From Azotimanducus chitobiosivorans (GTDB taxonomy: Bacteria > Pseudomonadota > Gammaproteobacteria > Pseudomonadales > Azotimanducaceae): 64,000 nucleotides of DNA. The DNA lies in the NCBI GenBank assembly GCA_965200235.1, contig OZ241339.1, forward strand, positions 2,604,001 to 2,668,000, in the 5' to 3' direction. The translations under genes were made by a program, and so were the position numbers. The notes beneath the pieces were generated by a model. The model saw nothing but the letters and a program-made list of their open reading frames with translations. It ran no database searches and was not told the origin of the DNA. Shown here in pieces: positions 9,389 through 17,782 of the stretch; within the stretch, counting starts at the first letter, position 1, and each line of letters begins with the position of its first letter.

Positions 9389-10068
9389 GCTTCAATCCAT
9401 GTATTCGGGTTGTCGCGTTCCCATTTCAACTCTTCGTCGATCAGCAGGCCGACTGCATGCGCAAATTCAATCATTCTTCGATTCATTCTCTTTGCGTAAT
9501 TCGCGAGCGTTTCTTTATTCAAGAGCAAATAATCGAGTCGAAGTTCTTCAATCCAAGCAGGTTCGCAGCAATACGAAAAGCGATACGCGCAATCGAGCAG
9601 TGCTTTTTCTGGCTCTGCATAGAGCCGATATCGAGTGTTCTCACGACCAAACGGCACATATTGGCATCCGAACGAAAGACCTAATGGCGCACGGCGGAAG
9701 TCGATCATAGACACAAGCCCGTCTGTGTCAAAGTATTCACGTCGCGGTTTGACATTCACCCCATAGACACTCAATTGAAACGCAGTGTCTGGGATCACCC
9801 CGTAATGAGAGAGCGCGGTTTCGCCGCTGACCCACGATCCATATTCGATTTCATGATAGAGATCGAGAATGCACAGAGGTGCCTTTGTCTTGCACCAAGG
9901 AGCATTGATGCCATACAGTCCTTTTCTGATACGTGAGATTTTTCCCGCGTCGCACCATCTTTTCAGTTGAACGCGAAGCGCGTGCTTCTCTTCTTTAGGC
10001 ACCATAAGGTCGCGGACAGAGAAACACGGGCGTTCTCCGACCGTTGCTAACAGTTCCTGAAACTTCAT
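9385..10068 (-). CDS. abiEi: AbiEi-like antitoxin/transcriptional regulator
   Basis: A 227-residue protein with an N-terminal winged-helix region (VGERPCFSVRDLMV, ALRVQLKRWCDAGKISRIRKGLYGI) typical of AbiEi antitoxins, which bind their own promoter. The C-terminal half carries SGETALSHYGVIPD and EPEKALLDCAYR, as in the AbiEi toxin-neutralising domain. It lies immediately upstream of the AbiEii toxin with GTGA overlap and shares its AT-rich composition. Upstream (10069-10110) is AT-rich sequence including TATATTATCC, suitable for a self-regulated promoter. Confidence 0.85.
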   Translation of the reverse strand: MKFQELLATVGERPCFSVRDLMVPKEEKHALRVQLKRWCDAGKISRIRKGLYGINAPWCKTKAPLCILDLYHEIEYGSWVSGETALSHYGVIPDTAFQLSVYGVNVKPRREYFDTDGLVSMIDFRRAPLGLSFGCQYVPFGRENTRYRLYAEPEKALLDCAYRFSYCCEPAWIEELRLDYLLLNKETLANYAKRMNRRMIEFAHAVGLLIDEELKWERDNPNTWIEA

Positions 10069-10190
10069 ACTGATAGTCTACTGAAATGTATATTATCCAT
10101 CAATAGATCGCCGCAATTGGAAAATGGCGTCATCGCCCGCGCCAGTTCATACGGCGTCATTGCGCTTCGAAACAAGAACCGACGGAATGA
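10069..10190. other. AT-rich intergenic region upstream of the AbiE pair
   Basis: No gene is seen. Immediately upstream of the antitoxin is an AT-rich stretch (10070-10110) that could hold its promoter and operator. With the weak small ORF (10191-10397) and the gap to 10494, it forms a 426-base stretch without a confidently called gene between the toxin-antitoxin pair and the TonB receptor. Confidence 0.4.
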
Positions 10191-10397
10191 TCATGCGCCA
10201 CACTCTGTAAACAGTTCATGCAAGTCGCCCCGATCGTCGGCGGTCAGATCACCCGTGCGAATGGCGTTGTGAATATGCTCAGGCGCAGGTTTATAGGCAG
10301 AACCCGCTGTCAATTTTCCCACGAGCCGTGCGAGTCGGTCGGGATCAAATCTCTCGCGTCTGTGACATCTCGGTGTACGAAATGTGTCGAGCGACAA
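10191..10397 (-). CDS. Small hypothetical protein (68 aa), doubtful
   Basis: An open frame of 68 codons, rich in Arg and charged residues (FDPDRLARLVGKLTAG, EHIHNAIRTGDLTADDRGDL). I recognise no family. It could be a real small gene, or the tail of a decayed gene at the edge of the AbiE module. It has no strong ribosome-binding site that I can point to. The composition is as GC-rich as the chromosome, unlike the neighbouring AbiE genes. Confidence 0.3.
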   Translation of the reverse strand: MSLDTFRTPRCHRRERFDPDRLARLVGKLTAGSAYKPAPEHIHNAIRTGDLTADDRGDLHELFTECGA

Positions 10398-10494
10398 AAC
10401 GTGTCAGGGCCTGCGCCATTCCAATGCCTTTTGATCTATGGCGTGAGGACTGATACTCCAAAACCGGCAACTGCTGTGCGAATGGCCAATTCCC

Positions 10495-12897
10495 TTATAA
10501 GTCGTAGGAGAGACGGACGCCAACGGCACGCGGTTTACCTGTGTAGATGATGTTGCGAGCTTCAGGAGACGTGGCAGTCTCGTAGCGCTCGTCGGTGAGG
10601 TTTCGGCTGTACAAGGACGCCATCCAGCGATCACCCGATAGTGAAACCGAAGCATCTATGAGCGTGTAGCTCGGCAGCTTGGGCTGAAGGCTGCTGTCGG
10701 TCGGGATAGCTTCACGATATGCTGCGGCGATACGCCAGCCCCACTCCATGCCGTTGCCCATCGGGTAATTGCCACTCAGCGCCATGCTTGCCTGCCATTC
10801 CGGCTTGCCGTAAATCTCCCGATAATCCCGGGTGGGGTCATCACCGACAAAATAGGGGCTACGGGAATCGTTCAACTCAATTTCATTGTAGGATGCGGAG
10901 ACATCGAGGCGATGATAGTCGGTCAGCAGCGCCGACAGTTCTATCTCAGCCCCGACGCTTTGCGCATCACCCGCGTTTATCCGTTGCGAGAAGTTCAGAT
11001 TCACATTGCTGCCACTTGCGGATTTCACTCGCTCGCCGTCGCTGCCGACAAGTCGTCCGCTTATGATCTGCAAATCCTGCCAATCGAGCACATATACCGC
11101 GCCATTAAGCGTCATTCGGCCGTCGAGCAAGGTCGATTTCACACCGAGCTCCCAATTGCTCAAGCTATCCGGATAGTAGAAACGGCTCCTCTGCACTGCG
11201 TCCAACACTTTCTGCTGGTCATCTTCTGAAACTCGCTGAAGAATAGCTTGGGCACCGGTGCCACCGTTGATACCACCCCTGCGGAAGCCTTCGGAGTAGG
11301 TGAAGTAGGCCAAGATGTCGTCGGAGAACCTGTAGGACAGGTTGAACTTGAATATCTGGTCGTCGAATTCCTGATCCGAATTGGTTGCTATACAAAGGCT
11401 GGTAGCAGGGTCGTCGTACAGGCAAGGCTCTGACCGATCATCGTAGTCGTCGAGCCCGTAGTAAATCGGATACCAGATGTACATGTCGAGTTCATCTTCC
11501 ATGTCGAAGTGACGGATGCCGAGAGTCAGATCAAGGCTCGGCGTCACATGGTAGGTGCCTTCAGCATAGAGGGCGAACTGAGAATAGTCGCCTTCCGACT
11601 CCAAGTTGAAATCGTGTGGCGGCACAGTGGTCGGATTCCCCGACCCGTAGGGGCTTTCGTTTAGCCCGGGCGTGTTTTCGAGCAGGTTCCACTCCCTGTC
11701 CTGCTGCGTATAAAAGACGCCGGCCACCCAATCGAACATGACACCGGTCGCTTGCAGGCGCAGCTCCACCGTGTCGGTTTCGCTGGTGATTTCGTTTTCA
11801 TTCCAAGCGTGGAAGTCACCGAACACCTCATCGCCAAAGCCAGTGACGAAGCCGCTGTAAATATTCTCGATGAAGCGAGTGAGGTCGCCCTCAGTTTCGT
11901 AGTCGTCCTGATAGTTGGACAGGTGGAAGGTCAGGTCGGCAAAGCCCAAGTCGCCGCTCACATCGACGCTCGTCAAACCGATGTCCCGCTTGGCGAACTC
12001 ATCGTTGAAGCCGGTGTAGGTGTAATGGTTAATGAGGGGCGCTTGCATACCCGGTTCGGCGACGGTGTAGCCTTGGCGGCCCTTGCCCTCCTGATTCTGT
12101 CCCACGTACGACACCTCGGCGTCCCACGCATCGTTGACAATCCAGCGTAGCGCAATGCGCCCCATGAACGCCTCCTCCGAGTTAGCGTCCTCGCCATCAA
12201 TTTGCGGCAAGCCAGCCGTCACCTTATCCGGGAAGGTGACGGCATCGATAAAGCCGCTTTGATCAAGAATGTTGCCTGATGCCCGCAACGCAAGGCGATC
12301 GCTCAAGGGAGCGTTGACCACGATATCGGTGTCGTGGCTAAAGTCGCCAGCCCCTTCAATTTGTGAAATGCTGGTGGCGAACCGGGCGGTGAACGCATCC
12401 GGATCGGGGCGGTTCATAATGTAGCGCACGGTGCCACCCATGGCGCCGCCGCCATACAAGGTGCCTTGCGGCCCGCGCAGCACCTCAATGCGCTCAACAT
12501 CCTTGATGCGCAGGTTGAGATGCTCCATTGGCGTTTCGCCGACGTAATACGAAGTTGCTTCGGTGGTGAAGAAGTCGCTAGCACCGGCGCCGGGAGAACC
12601 AATGCCACGGATGCTCAAGGGGTTGCGGTTGCGGGCGCCTGCCTCGATGGCGGTAACGCCAGCGATGCGTTTGGCCAATTCCTCCGGCCTCGTGATGCCA
12701 GCCTCAGCCAACTCGTCACCGGACAGAGAAGACACATTGAACGGAATGTCCTGCACCCCTTGAGCGCGGCGGCTGGCAGTAACAATGATCTCTTCGAGTA
12801 CCCTTTGCTCGTCCTGCGCGCTCAGCACCGCTGGCGCTGGCAGCAGGATTGCGGTGGAAACCGCGAGCGAAATATTCTTTGTTTTCCGAAATCTCAT
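10495..12897 (-). CDS. TonB-dependent receptor
   Basis: An 800-residue outer-membrane receptor. From ATG 12897 it starts with a signal peptide (MRFRKTKNISLAVSTAILLP) and then a TonB-box-like EEIIVTASRR. The plug domain follows (IRGIGSPGAGASDFF, RIEVLRGPQGTLYGGGAMGG), then a 22-strand barrel with a C-terminal strand ending VRLSYDL. A longer reading frame adds nine residues upstream, but AAGGGGG lies just before ATG 12897 and the signal peptide begins there. The lack of a classical siderophore profile and the large extracellular loops fit import of a larger substrate. The ligand is unknown; no transport partners are adjacent. Confidence 0.9.
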   Translation of the reverse strand: MRFRKTKNISLAVSTAILLPAPAVLSAQDEQRVLEEIIVTASRRAQGVQDIPFNVSSLSGDELAEAGITRPEELAKRIAGVTAIEAGARNRNPLSIRGIGSPGAGASDFFTTEATSYYVGETPMEHLNLRIKDVERIEVLRGPQGTLYGGGAMGGTVRYIMNRPDPDAFTARFATSISQIEGAGDFSHDTDIVVNAPLSDRLALRASGNILDQSGFIDAVTFPDKVTAGLPQIDGEDANSEEAFMGRIALRWIVNDAWDAEVSYVGQNQEGKGRQGYTVAEPGMQAPLINHYTYTGFNDEFAKRDIGLTSVDVSGDLGFADLTFHLSNYQDDYETEGDLTRFIENIYSGFVTGFGDEVFGDFHAWNENEITSETDTVELRLQATGVMFDWVAGVFYTQQDREWNLLENTPGLNESPYGSGNPTTVPPHDFNLESEGDYSQFALYAEGTYHVTPSLDLTLGIRHFDMEDELDMYIWYPIYYGLDDYDDRSEPCLYDDPATSLCIATNSDQEFDDQIFKFNLSYRFSDDILAYFTYSEGFRRGGINGGTGAQAILQRVSEDDQQKVLDAVQRSRFYYPDSLSNWELGVKSTLLDGRMTLNGAVYVLDWQDLQIISGRLVGSDGERVKSASGSNVNLNFSQRINAGDAQSVGAEIELSALLTDYHRLDVSASYNEIELNDSRSPYFVGDDPTRDYREIYGKPEWQASMALSGNYPMGNGMEWGWRIAAAYREAIPTDSSLQPKLPSYTLIDASVSLSGDRWMASLYSRNLTDERYETATSPEARNIIYTGKPRAVGVRLSYDL

Positions 12898-13000
12898 GTG
12901 ACCCCCTTGTGTTGTAGCAAGCAAGCGTCCATGCGTTAAGTTCGGACGCTCAACACTTATTGAGTGGTCACTTTACACGATCATAGGGTGCGTTACCACA

Positions 13001-13870
13001 TCAAGGATACGGGCTGTGGCCCGCAGCACCACGGTACTTTTCGTTCAGGCTCCAGAGGATGGCCAGGGTTTCCAGATCGGGCTCGCCGGAAAAGTCCGCT
13101 TGACGGAAACGCAATTGCAGCGCGCGCACAGCGTAGCGCGTCAGCTGGTCGAATTCGCCGGTCGGCTCAACCAGATAGCCGAGTTGCAGCAAGGCGGCCT
13201 GCAGCTGCTCGATGTCCGGCGGCCGATCTTTGAATAGCGACTCGTAGCGGGCTTTGGTTGCCTCGTCGTACCAGGCGCCGATGCCCTCCTCGTAGAGTCG
13301 CCGCCAAGGGAATAGCGGCCCGGGATCGGATCGCCACTCGGTCACGATATCGGAATGAGCGACAAAATCGAGTGGATCGATTTCAGGATAGCGCCGCGCG
13401 ATGCCATGCAGCAGGTCGATGGTCATTTGGATCTGCTTTTCTTCGAATGGCAGAAATTCGCACTGCAGCTCGTCCAAGTCTGTCTCCGGCGTGGTTTCGC
13501 AGTCGAATTCGTTGACGATCTCGATGCCGATGGAGCGTGCGTTGAATGCTGTTTTTCCCGCCCAATAGCCGGGACCTGCATGCCACGCCCGCCGCCGCTC
13601 GTCCACGAACTGATGCAGAAGCAATCGACTGCGGTTGTAGCTCGCATCGTTTTCAGCCGGAATCAGGTAGTGCGAGCTGACCGGCGTGTCGGTTTCGGTT
13701 GTCAGCAATCTGACCGATTCGGCGAAATTCTCCGAAGTCGCGTGCAAAACGACATAATCAATGCGGTCGTCCTGGTTGGCTGATTCGATGAATACCACGC
13801 TTGAGCAGGCTGCGAGCAACACAAGCAAGAAGGGCGAGATCAATAGGCGCACAATATCCTTACGATTCAT
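13001..13870 (-). CDS. amiD: AmiD-like N-acetylmuramoyl-L-alanine amidase lipoprotein
   Basis: A 289-residue protein with a lipoprotein signal (FLLVLLAACSS, lipobox LAAC) followed by an Amidase_2 zinc domain. Likely zinc ligands are the His in DYVVLHATS, the His in DFVAHSD and the Asp in SDPGPLFPW. WHAGPGYWAG and NARSIGIEIVNEFD are family motifs. The C-terminal ~70 residues (IEQLQAALLQLGYLVEPTGEFDQ) form a peptidoglycan-binding PG_binding_1 domain. AmiD cleaves the amide between muramic acid and the stem peptide from its outer-membrane anchor. Length and domain order agree with E. coli AmiD. Confidence 0.88.
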   Translation of the reverse strand: MNRKDIVRLLISPFLLVLLAACSSVVFIESANQDDRIDYVVLHATSENFAESVRLLTTETDTPVSSHYLIPAENDASYNRSRLLLHQFVDERRRAWHAGPGYWAGKTAFNARSIGIEIVNEFDCETTPETDLDELQCEFLPFEEKQIQMTIDLLHGIARRYPEIDPLDFVAHSDIVTEWRSDPGPLFPWRRLYEEGIGAWYDEATKARYESLFKDRPPDIEQLQAALLQLGYLVEPTGEFDQLTRYAVRALQLRFRQADFSGEPDLETLAILWSLNEKYRGAAGHSPYP

Positions 13871-14009
13871 AGCTGGTCTCGTGCCGTTTCGGGTGACAAT
13901 TGTAGCCTTGCGCTCAGAGTCATGCAGCGCTTCGCCGGCGGGCCATGTGAGATTTCGCCTCGCTCAATCCTACGCATCCACTGAGGCCATTCCGAGATCT
14001 CTAAGATGA

Positions 14010-14034
14010 CGCGCCCGGCACATGGCCGGGCGCG
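14010..14034. repeat. Perfect 10-bp GC-rich hairpin
   Basis: CGCGCCCGGC and GCCGGGCGCG are perfectly complementary around the loop ACATG. Neither side is followed by a T tract, so a classical intrinsic terminator is not supported. It directly precedes the tmRNA-like 3' segment. Confidence 0.6.
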
Positions 14035-14038
14035 AAGG

Positions 14039-14107
14039 GAGTACTACTGGTGTAGGCGCGGCTGCTCGTCACCGTACGCGCGGGGGTTCGATCCCCCCTA
14101 CCTCCAC
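14039..14107 (+). pseudogene. Partial ssrA (tmRNA) 3' end, possible attachment-site remnant
   Basis: The segment ending GGGGGTTCGATCCCCC then TACCTCCAC matches the T-arm and acceptor 3' strand of a tmRNA. Like known tmRNAs it has an upstream TACTAC...GTGTAGG stretch and ACGCG directly before the T stem. The 3' terminus reads CTT where CCA is usual. I cannot find the corresponding 5' half (the tRNA-like 5' strand, tag reading frame or pseudoknots) in the 430 bases upstream. Truncated ssrA ends are a known footprint of island integration. The alternative is a chance T-arm-like sequence. Confidence 0.5.
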
Positions 14108-14299
14108 TTTGCACTTTATCACGCTTTCACAGGCTTACAAGGGATCCGTTATCTTCGCCGACGACCTAGTGTCCCATAAATAAATGTGGATTCAGCGCGC
14201 AGCAGAACGGCTGCAAATTCGATCTCCTGTGGCTCGTTGACTTCCCCCAGCACCAGTGCCTTCATGGGGCTTACGCCCCTCTACCACTATGCGAGTTGG

Positions 14300-15055
14300 T
14301 CAGAACGAGATTCGCGCCCCTAGTGAGATCTCTCCGACTTCCACATTAAACTCGTCCTTGCCGAGGCCGGTGGGCGACGGGTCGGAGTAAACCGTGCCGT
14401 AGTCAATGCGCCGGTAAAGCAGGTCGAGCGCAATGTTGGGCGCAACTTGAACCGCAACGCCTACCCCGTAGCCGTAGGCGACTTGATCGTTGTCCGCACC
14501 GGGAACGAGCGCGTCTCCGAAATCCGTAGAGAAGGCTAGGCTGTCCACCTCGACGGTCGCATACCCGACGCCTGCTTGGAGAAATGGCGAAATCTTCCCC
14601 CCAAGGTTAAAGAAATAAGCGACGTTGAGCATCAGGGACTGCGCGGTGACATCACCCTTCACGGTGGTCGGCAAAGTCAACGCATCGCCGCCGAACAGCG
14701 GGATGCCTGCCGGCACGTCCAAGAAGGATGAGCCGTCCACATCGGCGTTGCGGCGGGCATACTCGACCTCCCAAAGCAAGTGGTCAAGGAACATTTCGGT
14801 GCCGATGGAGATCCCAAAGGAGGCGCTGTCCTCCGTCGCGATGTCGGCAGTGACGATGCCGACTTCGTCCTCCGTCGTCACCTTGTCGGGCATTGCGTAG
14901 CCGACGAACGGGCGCACATGGAACCTACGCTCCTCATCAGCGTGCGATTCGACCGCAGCGCTGCCCAGCAAAAGCACGGCCAACCCCAGCGCCAAGGGCC
15001 GATGCGCAATGGCCCCGGCGGTCAGAGAGCGCGTTGACGACGTATCGGCGTTCAT
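14300..15055 (-). CDS. Outer-membrane beta-barrel protein
   Basis: A 251-residue protein with a signal peptide ending near ESHADEE, followed by alternating hydrophobic strands (FHVRPFVGYAM, SFGISIGTEMFLDHLLWEVEYARR, ISPFLQAGVGYATVEV). The final strand is EISLGARISF with the C-terminal Phe required for barrel assembly. It resembles the small 8-stranded OmpA/OmpW-like beta-barrel (OMP_b-brl) class. The function is unknown, possibly a surface-stability or small-molecule channel protein. ATG 15055 is chosen because the signal peptide follows it; an upstream GTG at 15115 is possible. Confidence 0.78.
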   Translation of the reverse strand: MNADTSSTRSLTAGAIAHRPLALGLAVLLLGSAAVESHADEERRFHVRPFVGYAMPDKVTTEDEVGIVTADIATEDSASFGISIGTEMFLDHLLWEVEYARRNADVDGSSFLDVPAGIPLFGGDALTLPTTVKGDVTAQSLMLNVAYFFNLGGKISPFLQAGVGYATVEVDSLAFSTDFGDALVPGADNDQVAYGYGVGVAVQVAPNIALDLLYRRIDYGTVYSDPSPTGLGKDEFNVEVGEISLGARISF

Positions 15056-15349
15056 GCGAACGGATCGAGGGTTAAGTTGCACGAGTGGGTTCCTCCAGAT
15101 CGTTTGACGGCCCACGGATTTGTGGGTTCTGAGCTAGTCGGGCGTACCGAGGCAGCCATTAACTATGGCTGATTTTACATAGGCTAAAGTGCTCTGGCAA
15201 CACTTCCAACTGGCATTTCCCTGCTTGACGGGCGGAGCAATCCGCGCATTAGGGATGGTCTGAACCAGTCAATCCGAATCATTTTCTTCGGACACTGCTG
15301 AAATCACGCATGCACTGCCATGAATGAATCTGCAGATACGAAGCTTCGG
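15056..15349. other. Intergenic region upstream of the barrel gene with a 7-bp inverted repeat
   Basis: No gene is seen. At 15153-15171 a CAGCCAT/ATGGCTG inverted repeat with a five-base spacer is followed on the plus strand by ATTTT. It lies about 100 bases upstream of the barrel gene start and could be an operator or a weak terminator. Confidence 0.35.
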
Positions 15350-15838
15350 TCATGACTGTCCGGACAAACGCAGGAGCGGCGTACCGCGCTCGAATGCGTG
15401 CCCCTGATCAACCAATATGGCTTCGACGACTCCAGTTCGATCAGCATGGACGGGCACCTCCATCTTCATGCTTGCGGTTAGTAGCAACACATCGCCAGCA
15501 GTGACCTTGTCGCCAACGGCGCAGTGAACCGACAAGACATTGCCCGGCAATTCTGCGCAGATGTTGCCCTCCATCGCACCGCCAAGTCCGGCGGACAAGA
15601 TACTGTGCTTGGCGACCGCAAAGTGGCGCCCGTCCATGTGCAGATAGATCGTCCTGTCGTCCTCGCAGCACACGCCAGTGATTGCATCTTCGTCAACGCG
15701 CATGTGAAATCTGTCCGGCGCGTCGCTCGGTAAGGGCTGCACCACATGTTCGCGACCATCAGCGCTGACCACAAGCTGCGGCTGGTAGCGCGTGATGCGG
15801 ACTTCTGACCGTTGTCCGGCGAGCGTCAGTTCGGCCAT
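15350..15838 (-). CDS. Biotin carboxyl carrier (biotinyl/lipoyl) protein
   Basis: A 162-residue protein. The C-terminal ~75 residues form a biotinyl domain (GGAMEGNICAELPG, VGDKVTAGDVLLLTASMKMEVPV), with the biotin-accepting lysine at Lys125 in SMKME. The N-terminal half resembles the BT-like linker region that follows biotin carboxylase in acyl-CoA carboxylase alpha subunits. It overlaps the end of the biotin carboxylase gene by 13 bases, so the two together equal a split alpha subunit. No carboxyltransferase (beta) subunit is in the window. Confidence 0.87.
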   Translation of the reverse strand: MAELTLAGQRSEVRITRYQPQLVVSADGREHVVQPLPSDAPDRFHMRVDEDAITGVCCEDDRTIYLHMDGRHFAVAKHSILSAGLGGAMEGNICAELPGNVLSVHCAVGDKVTAGDVLLLTASMKMEVPVHADRTGVVEAILVDQGHAFERGTPLLRLSGQS

Positions 15839-17259
15839 GTGCCTCGCCCAATGTTTGTAACGGCCTCGTGCAGCCGCTTCGCGTCTCGCGTTCCGAGCAA
15901 CGCAGCGATTAGCACTGTATCGCGAACTTCCTGAGACAGTTCCGGCGCGGCAAGCTTGTCGGCGTTTTCGCTTAGAAAGCCGGTGTGCGGTGGCGCTTCG
16001 GCAAAAGCCTCCAATGCGAGCAGTCGCTGCAAGTAGTTGACATTGGTGGCCACACCAAGCATGACGAGGTCTGCCAGCGCTTCGCTAGCTTTGCCGATGC
16101 AATCATCACGGTCCTCGCCATGCACGATGAGTTTAGCGAGCATCGAATCAAATGAAGCGGTGATCGCCTGACCTTCTTTGACGCCCGAATCGAAGCGAAT
16201 ACCCTCGCCTACCGGCTCGACGTAGCGCAGCAGATCGCCCGTCGATGGGCGAAACCCTTGATCGGGGTCCTCGGCGCAAACACGCACTTCGAGCGCATGT
16301 CCAGAAAAGCGCACTTGATCTTGGGAAATCGGTAGTTGCCCTGTCCGGGCGACTTCGATTTGCAGCTCGACCAAGTCGAGACCCGTAACGCATTCGGTCA
16401 CCGGATGCTCGACCTGCAGGCGCGTGTTCATTTCGAGAAAGTAGAACGCGCCGTCGGGCGCGAACAGAAACTCGACGGTGCCTGCGCCAGCGTAGCCCGT
16501 CGCCTTCACGAGCTGTATCGCCGCATCGCACATGGCGTCCCGAATCGAATCGTTAAGACCAAACGCCGGCGATTCTTCGACAATCTTTTGATAATTGCGC
16601 TGGATAGAGCAGTCGCGTTCGCCGAGATGCAGCGCGCCACCCTGACCATCGCCAAACACTTGGATTTCGATATGCCGCGCCTGCTCGATATAGCGCTCCA
16701 AATAGATGCGCCCATCGCCGAAATAGTGCGCCGCTTCGCTTGTGGCCGCTTCGCGCAGCGCCTCGAGTTCGCCCGCGCTGCGAACAAGCCTCATGCCTTT
16801 GCCGCCGCCGCCCGCTGCCGCCTTGATCAGTAGCGGATACTCGATCGTATGATCTTCCAAGCGCACCGTCGATAGCACGCTGATGCCGAGCTCATGCGCC
16901 AATTCGCGCGCCCGCATCTTGTCGCCCATGGTTTCAATGACCTCGGGGGCAGGGCCGATAAAGCACATGCCCGCATCGACCACGGCGCGCGCGAACTCAG
17001 CGTTCTCCGAGAGGAACCCGTACCCAGGATGAATAGCATCGGCCTTATGGCGGCGGGCGAGCGCAACGATCTGGTCGATATCAAGATAGGCGGCGGCCGG
17101 CGCTTCGCCGTTTAACTCGGCGGCGTCATCGGCGGCTTCAACAAAGGGCGCGGGGCGATCTTCTGTGTGAAACACAGCAATCGCCTGATGTCCCAAGCGT
17201 TGGACCGTGCGGCAAATGCGAAGCGCGATTTCGCCGCGATTGGCTATGAGGACGCGCAT
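15826..17259 (-). CDS. Biotin carboxylase subunit of an acyl-CoA carboxylase
   Basis: A 477-residue ATP-grasp enzyme. MRVLIANRGEIALRICRTVQ opens the pre-ATP-grasp domain; HPGYGFLSENAEFA and the glycine-rich loop KAAAGGGGKGMRLV bind ATP; FLEMNTRLQVEHPVTE is the catalytic and metal signature. It carboxylates the biotin of the following carrier with bicarbonate and ATP. It is more like the MccA/PccA/AccA alpha-type than the AccC of fatty-acid synthesis, because it is joined to a biotin domain by a 13-base overlap rather than paired with AccB upstream. The acyl-CoA substrate depends on a beta subunit encoded elsewhere. Confidence 0.9.
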   Translation of the reverse strand: MRVLIANRGEIALRICRTVQRLGHQAIAVFHTEDRPAPFVEAADDAAELNGEAPAAAYLDIDQIVALARRHKADAIHPGYGFLSENAEFARAVVDAGMCFIGPAPEVIETMGDKMRARELAHELGISVLSTVRLEDHTIEYPLLIKAAAGGGGKGMRLVRSAGELEALREAATSEAAHYFGDGRIYLERYIEQARHIEIQVFGDGQGGALHLGERDCSIQRNYQKIVEESPAFGLNDSIRDAMCDAAIQLVKATGYAGAGTVEFLFAPDGAFYFLEMNTRLQVEHPVTECVTGLDLVELQIEVARTGQLPISQDQVRFSGHALEVRVCAEDPDQGFRPSTGDLLRYVEPVGEGIRFDSGVKEGQAITASFDSMLAKLIVHGEDRDDCIGKASEALADLVMLGVATNVNYLQRLLALEAFAEAPPHTGFLSENADKLAAPELSQEVRDTVLIAALLGTRDAKRLHEAVTNIGRGTWPN

Positions 17260-17278
17260 CGCGTCTCGACGATAACGC

Positions 17279-17701
17279 CTACTCGCTCAAGACGGAAGCG
17301 AGCATGTAGTCAAGCGCGTCGCGCAGCTCATCGTCGGTGCAATTGACGCAGCTGCCTTTCGCTGGCATCAGATTGATCCCCGCGAGCGTCGTCTGCCAGA
17401 GGGTATCCATGCCTTTGTCCAAACGCGAACTCCACGCCTCGTTGTCGCCAAGAATGGGTGCTTCCGAGACGCCGGTGGCATGACAGGCGAAGCAAAAGCT
17501 GTCGTAGACCTCTTGGCCAGAGCGCCCGCCCGCTGCAACGGCGGCCGCCGCGACGCCGCACTCGTCGCCCTCAAGACAAATCTCGCCAGCGCGCATGAGC
17601 CGCTCGCTGATCTCATCTGGCGTGCCCGGCGGCGACGCATGAAGGCCAAAGCTGAGGAGGACAAGCACGAGGCCAATCGCAATTGAGGCGGAGGCTTTCA
17701 A
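17279..17701 (-). CDS. Cytochrome c5-like class I c-type cytochrome
   Basis: A 140-residue secreted protein. The signal peptide ends near GLHASP; the haem c motif is Cys70-Phe-Ala-Cys73-His74, with distal ligand Met112 in NLMPAKG. A second Cys pair (Cys118, Cys121) in GSCVNCTDDEL is typical of cytochrome c5. It carries electrons in the periplasm. The start is TTG 17701 with AAGGA upstream. It is divergently transcribed from the bufferin operon across 81 bases, so the two may share regulation, although its redox partner is unknown. Confidence 0.87.
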   Translation of the reverse strand: MKASASIAIGLVLVLLSFGLHASPPGTPDEISERLMRAGEICLEGDECGVAAAAVAAGGRSGQEVYDSFCFACHATGVSEAPILGDNEAWSSRLDKGMDTLWQTTLAGINLMPAKGSCVNCTDDELRDALDYMLASVLSE

Positions 17702-17713
17702 AAATCGATCCTT

Positions 17714-17742
17714 TGCTGAAGGGAGGGGGGTGCATTATAACG
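17714..17742 (+). promoter_or_regulatory. Candidate promoter of the buf operon
   Basis: TTGCTG (17714-17719) and TATAAC (17737-17742) are separated by exactly 17 bases and lie about 40 bases upstream of the bufA start. GGAG at 17771 is a good ribosome site eight bases before ATG 17783. No extracytoplasmic-sigma GGAAC box was noticed. Confidence 0.45.
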
Positions 17743-17782
17743 GTGTATGATGGTCAGCCCCTTTTGTTTGGAGTAAAGACTC

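Larger units (their letters stand above)
13871..14299. other. 429-base gene-poor interval with hairpin and tmRNA-like tail
   Basis: No convincing protein gene is seen. It contains a 10-bp GC hairpin (14010-14034, five-base loop, no flanking T run) and, just after it, the tmRNA-like 3' segment at 14039-14107. The rest (14108-14299) shows only short frames with stops. The interval is a plausible junction between chromosomal and acquired DNA. Confidence 0.4.

Noticed and set aside
14010..14034. Intrinsic terminator of amiD or the neighbouring genes
   Set aside because: The hairpin is strong but neither strand has a T tract after it.
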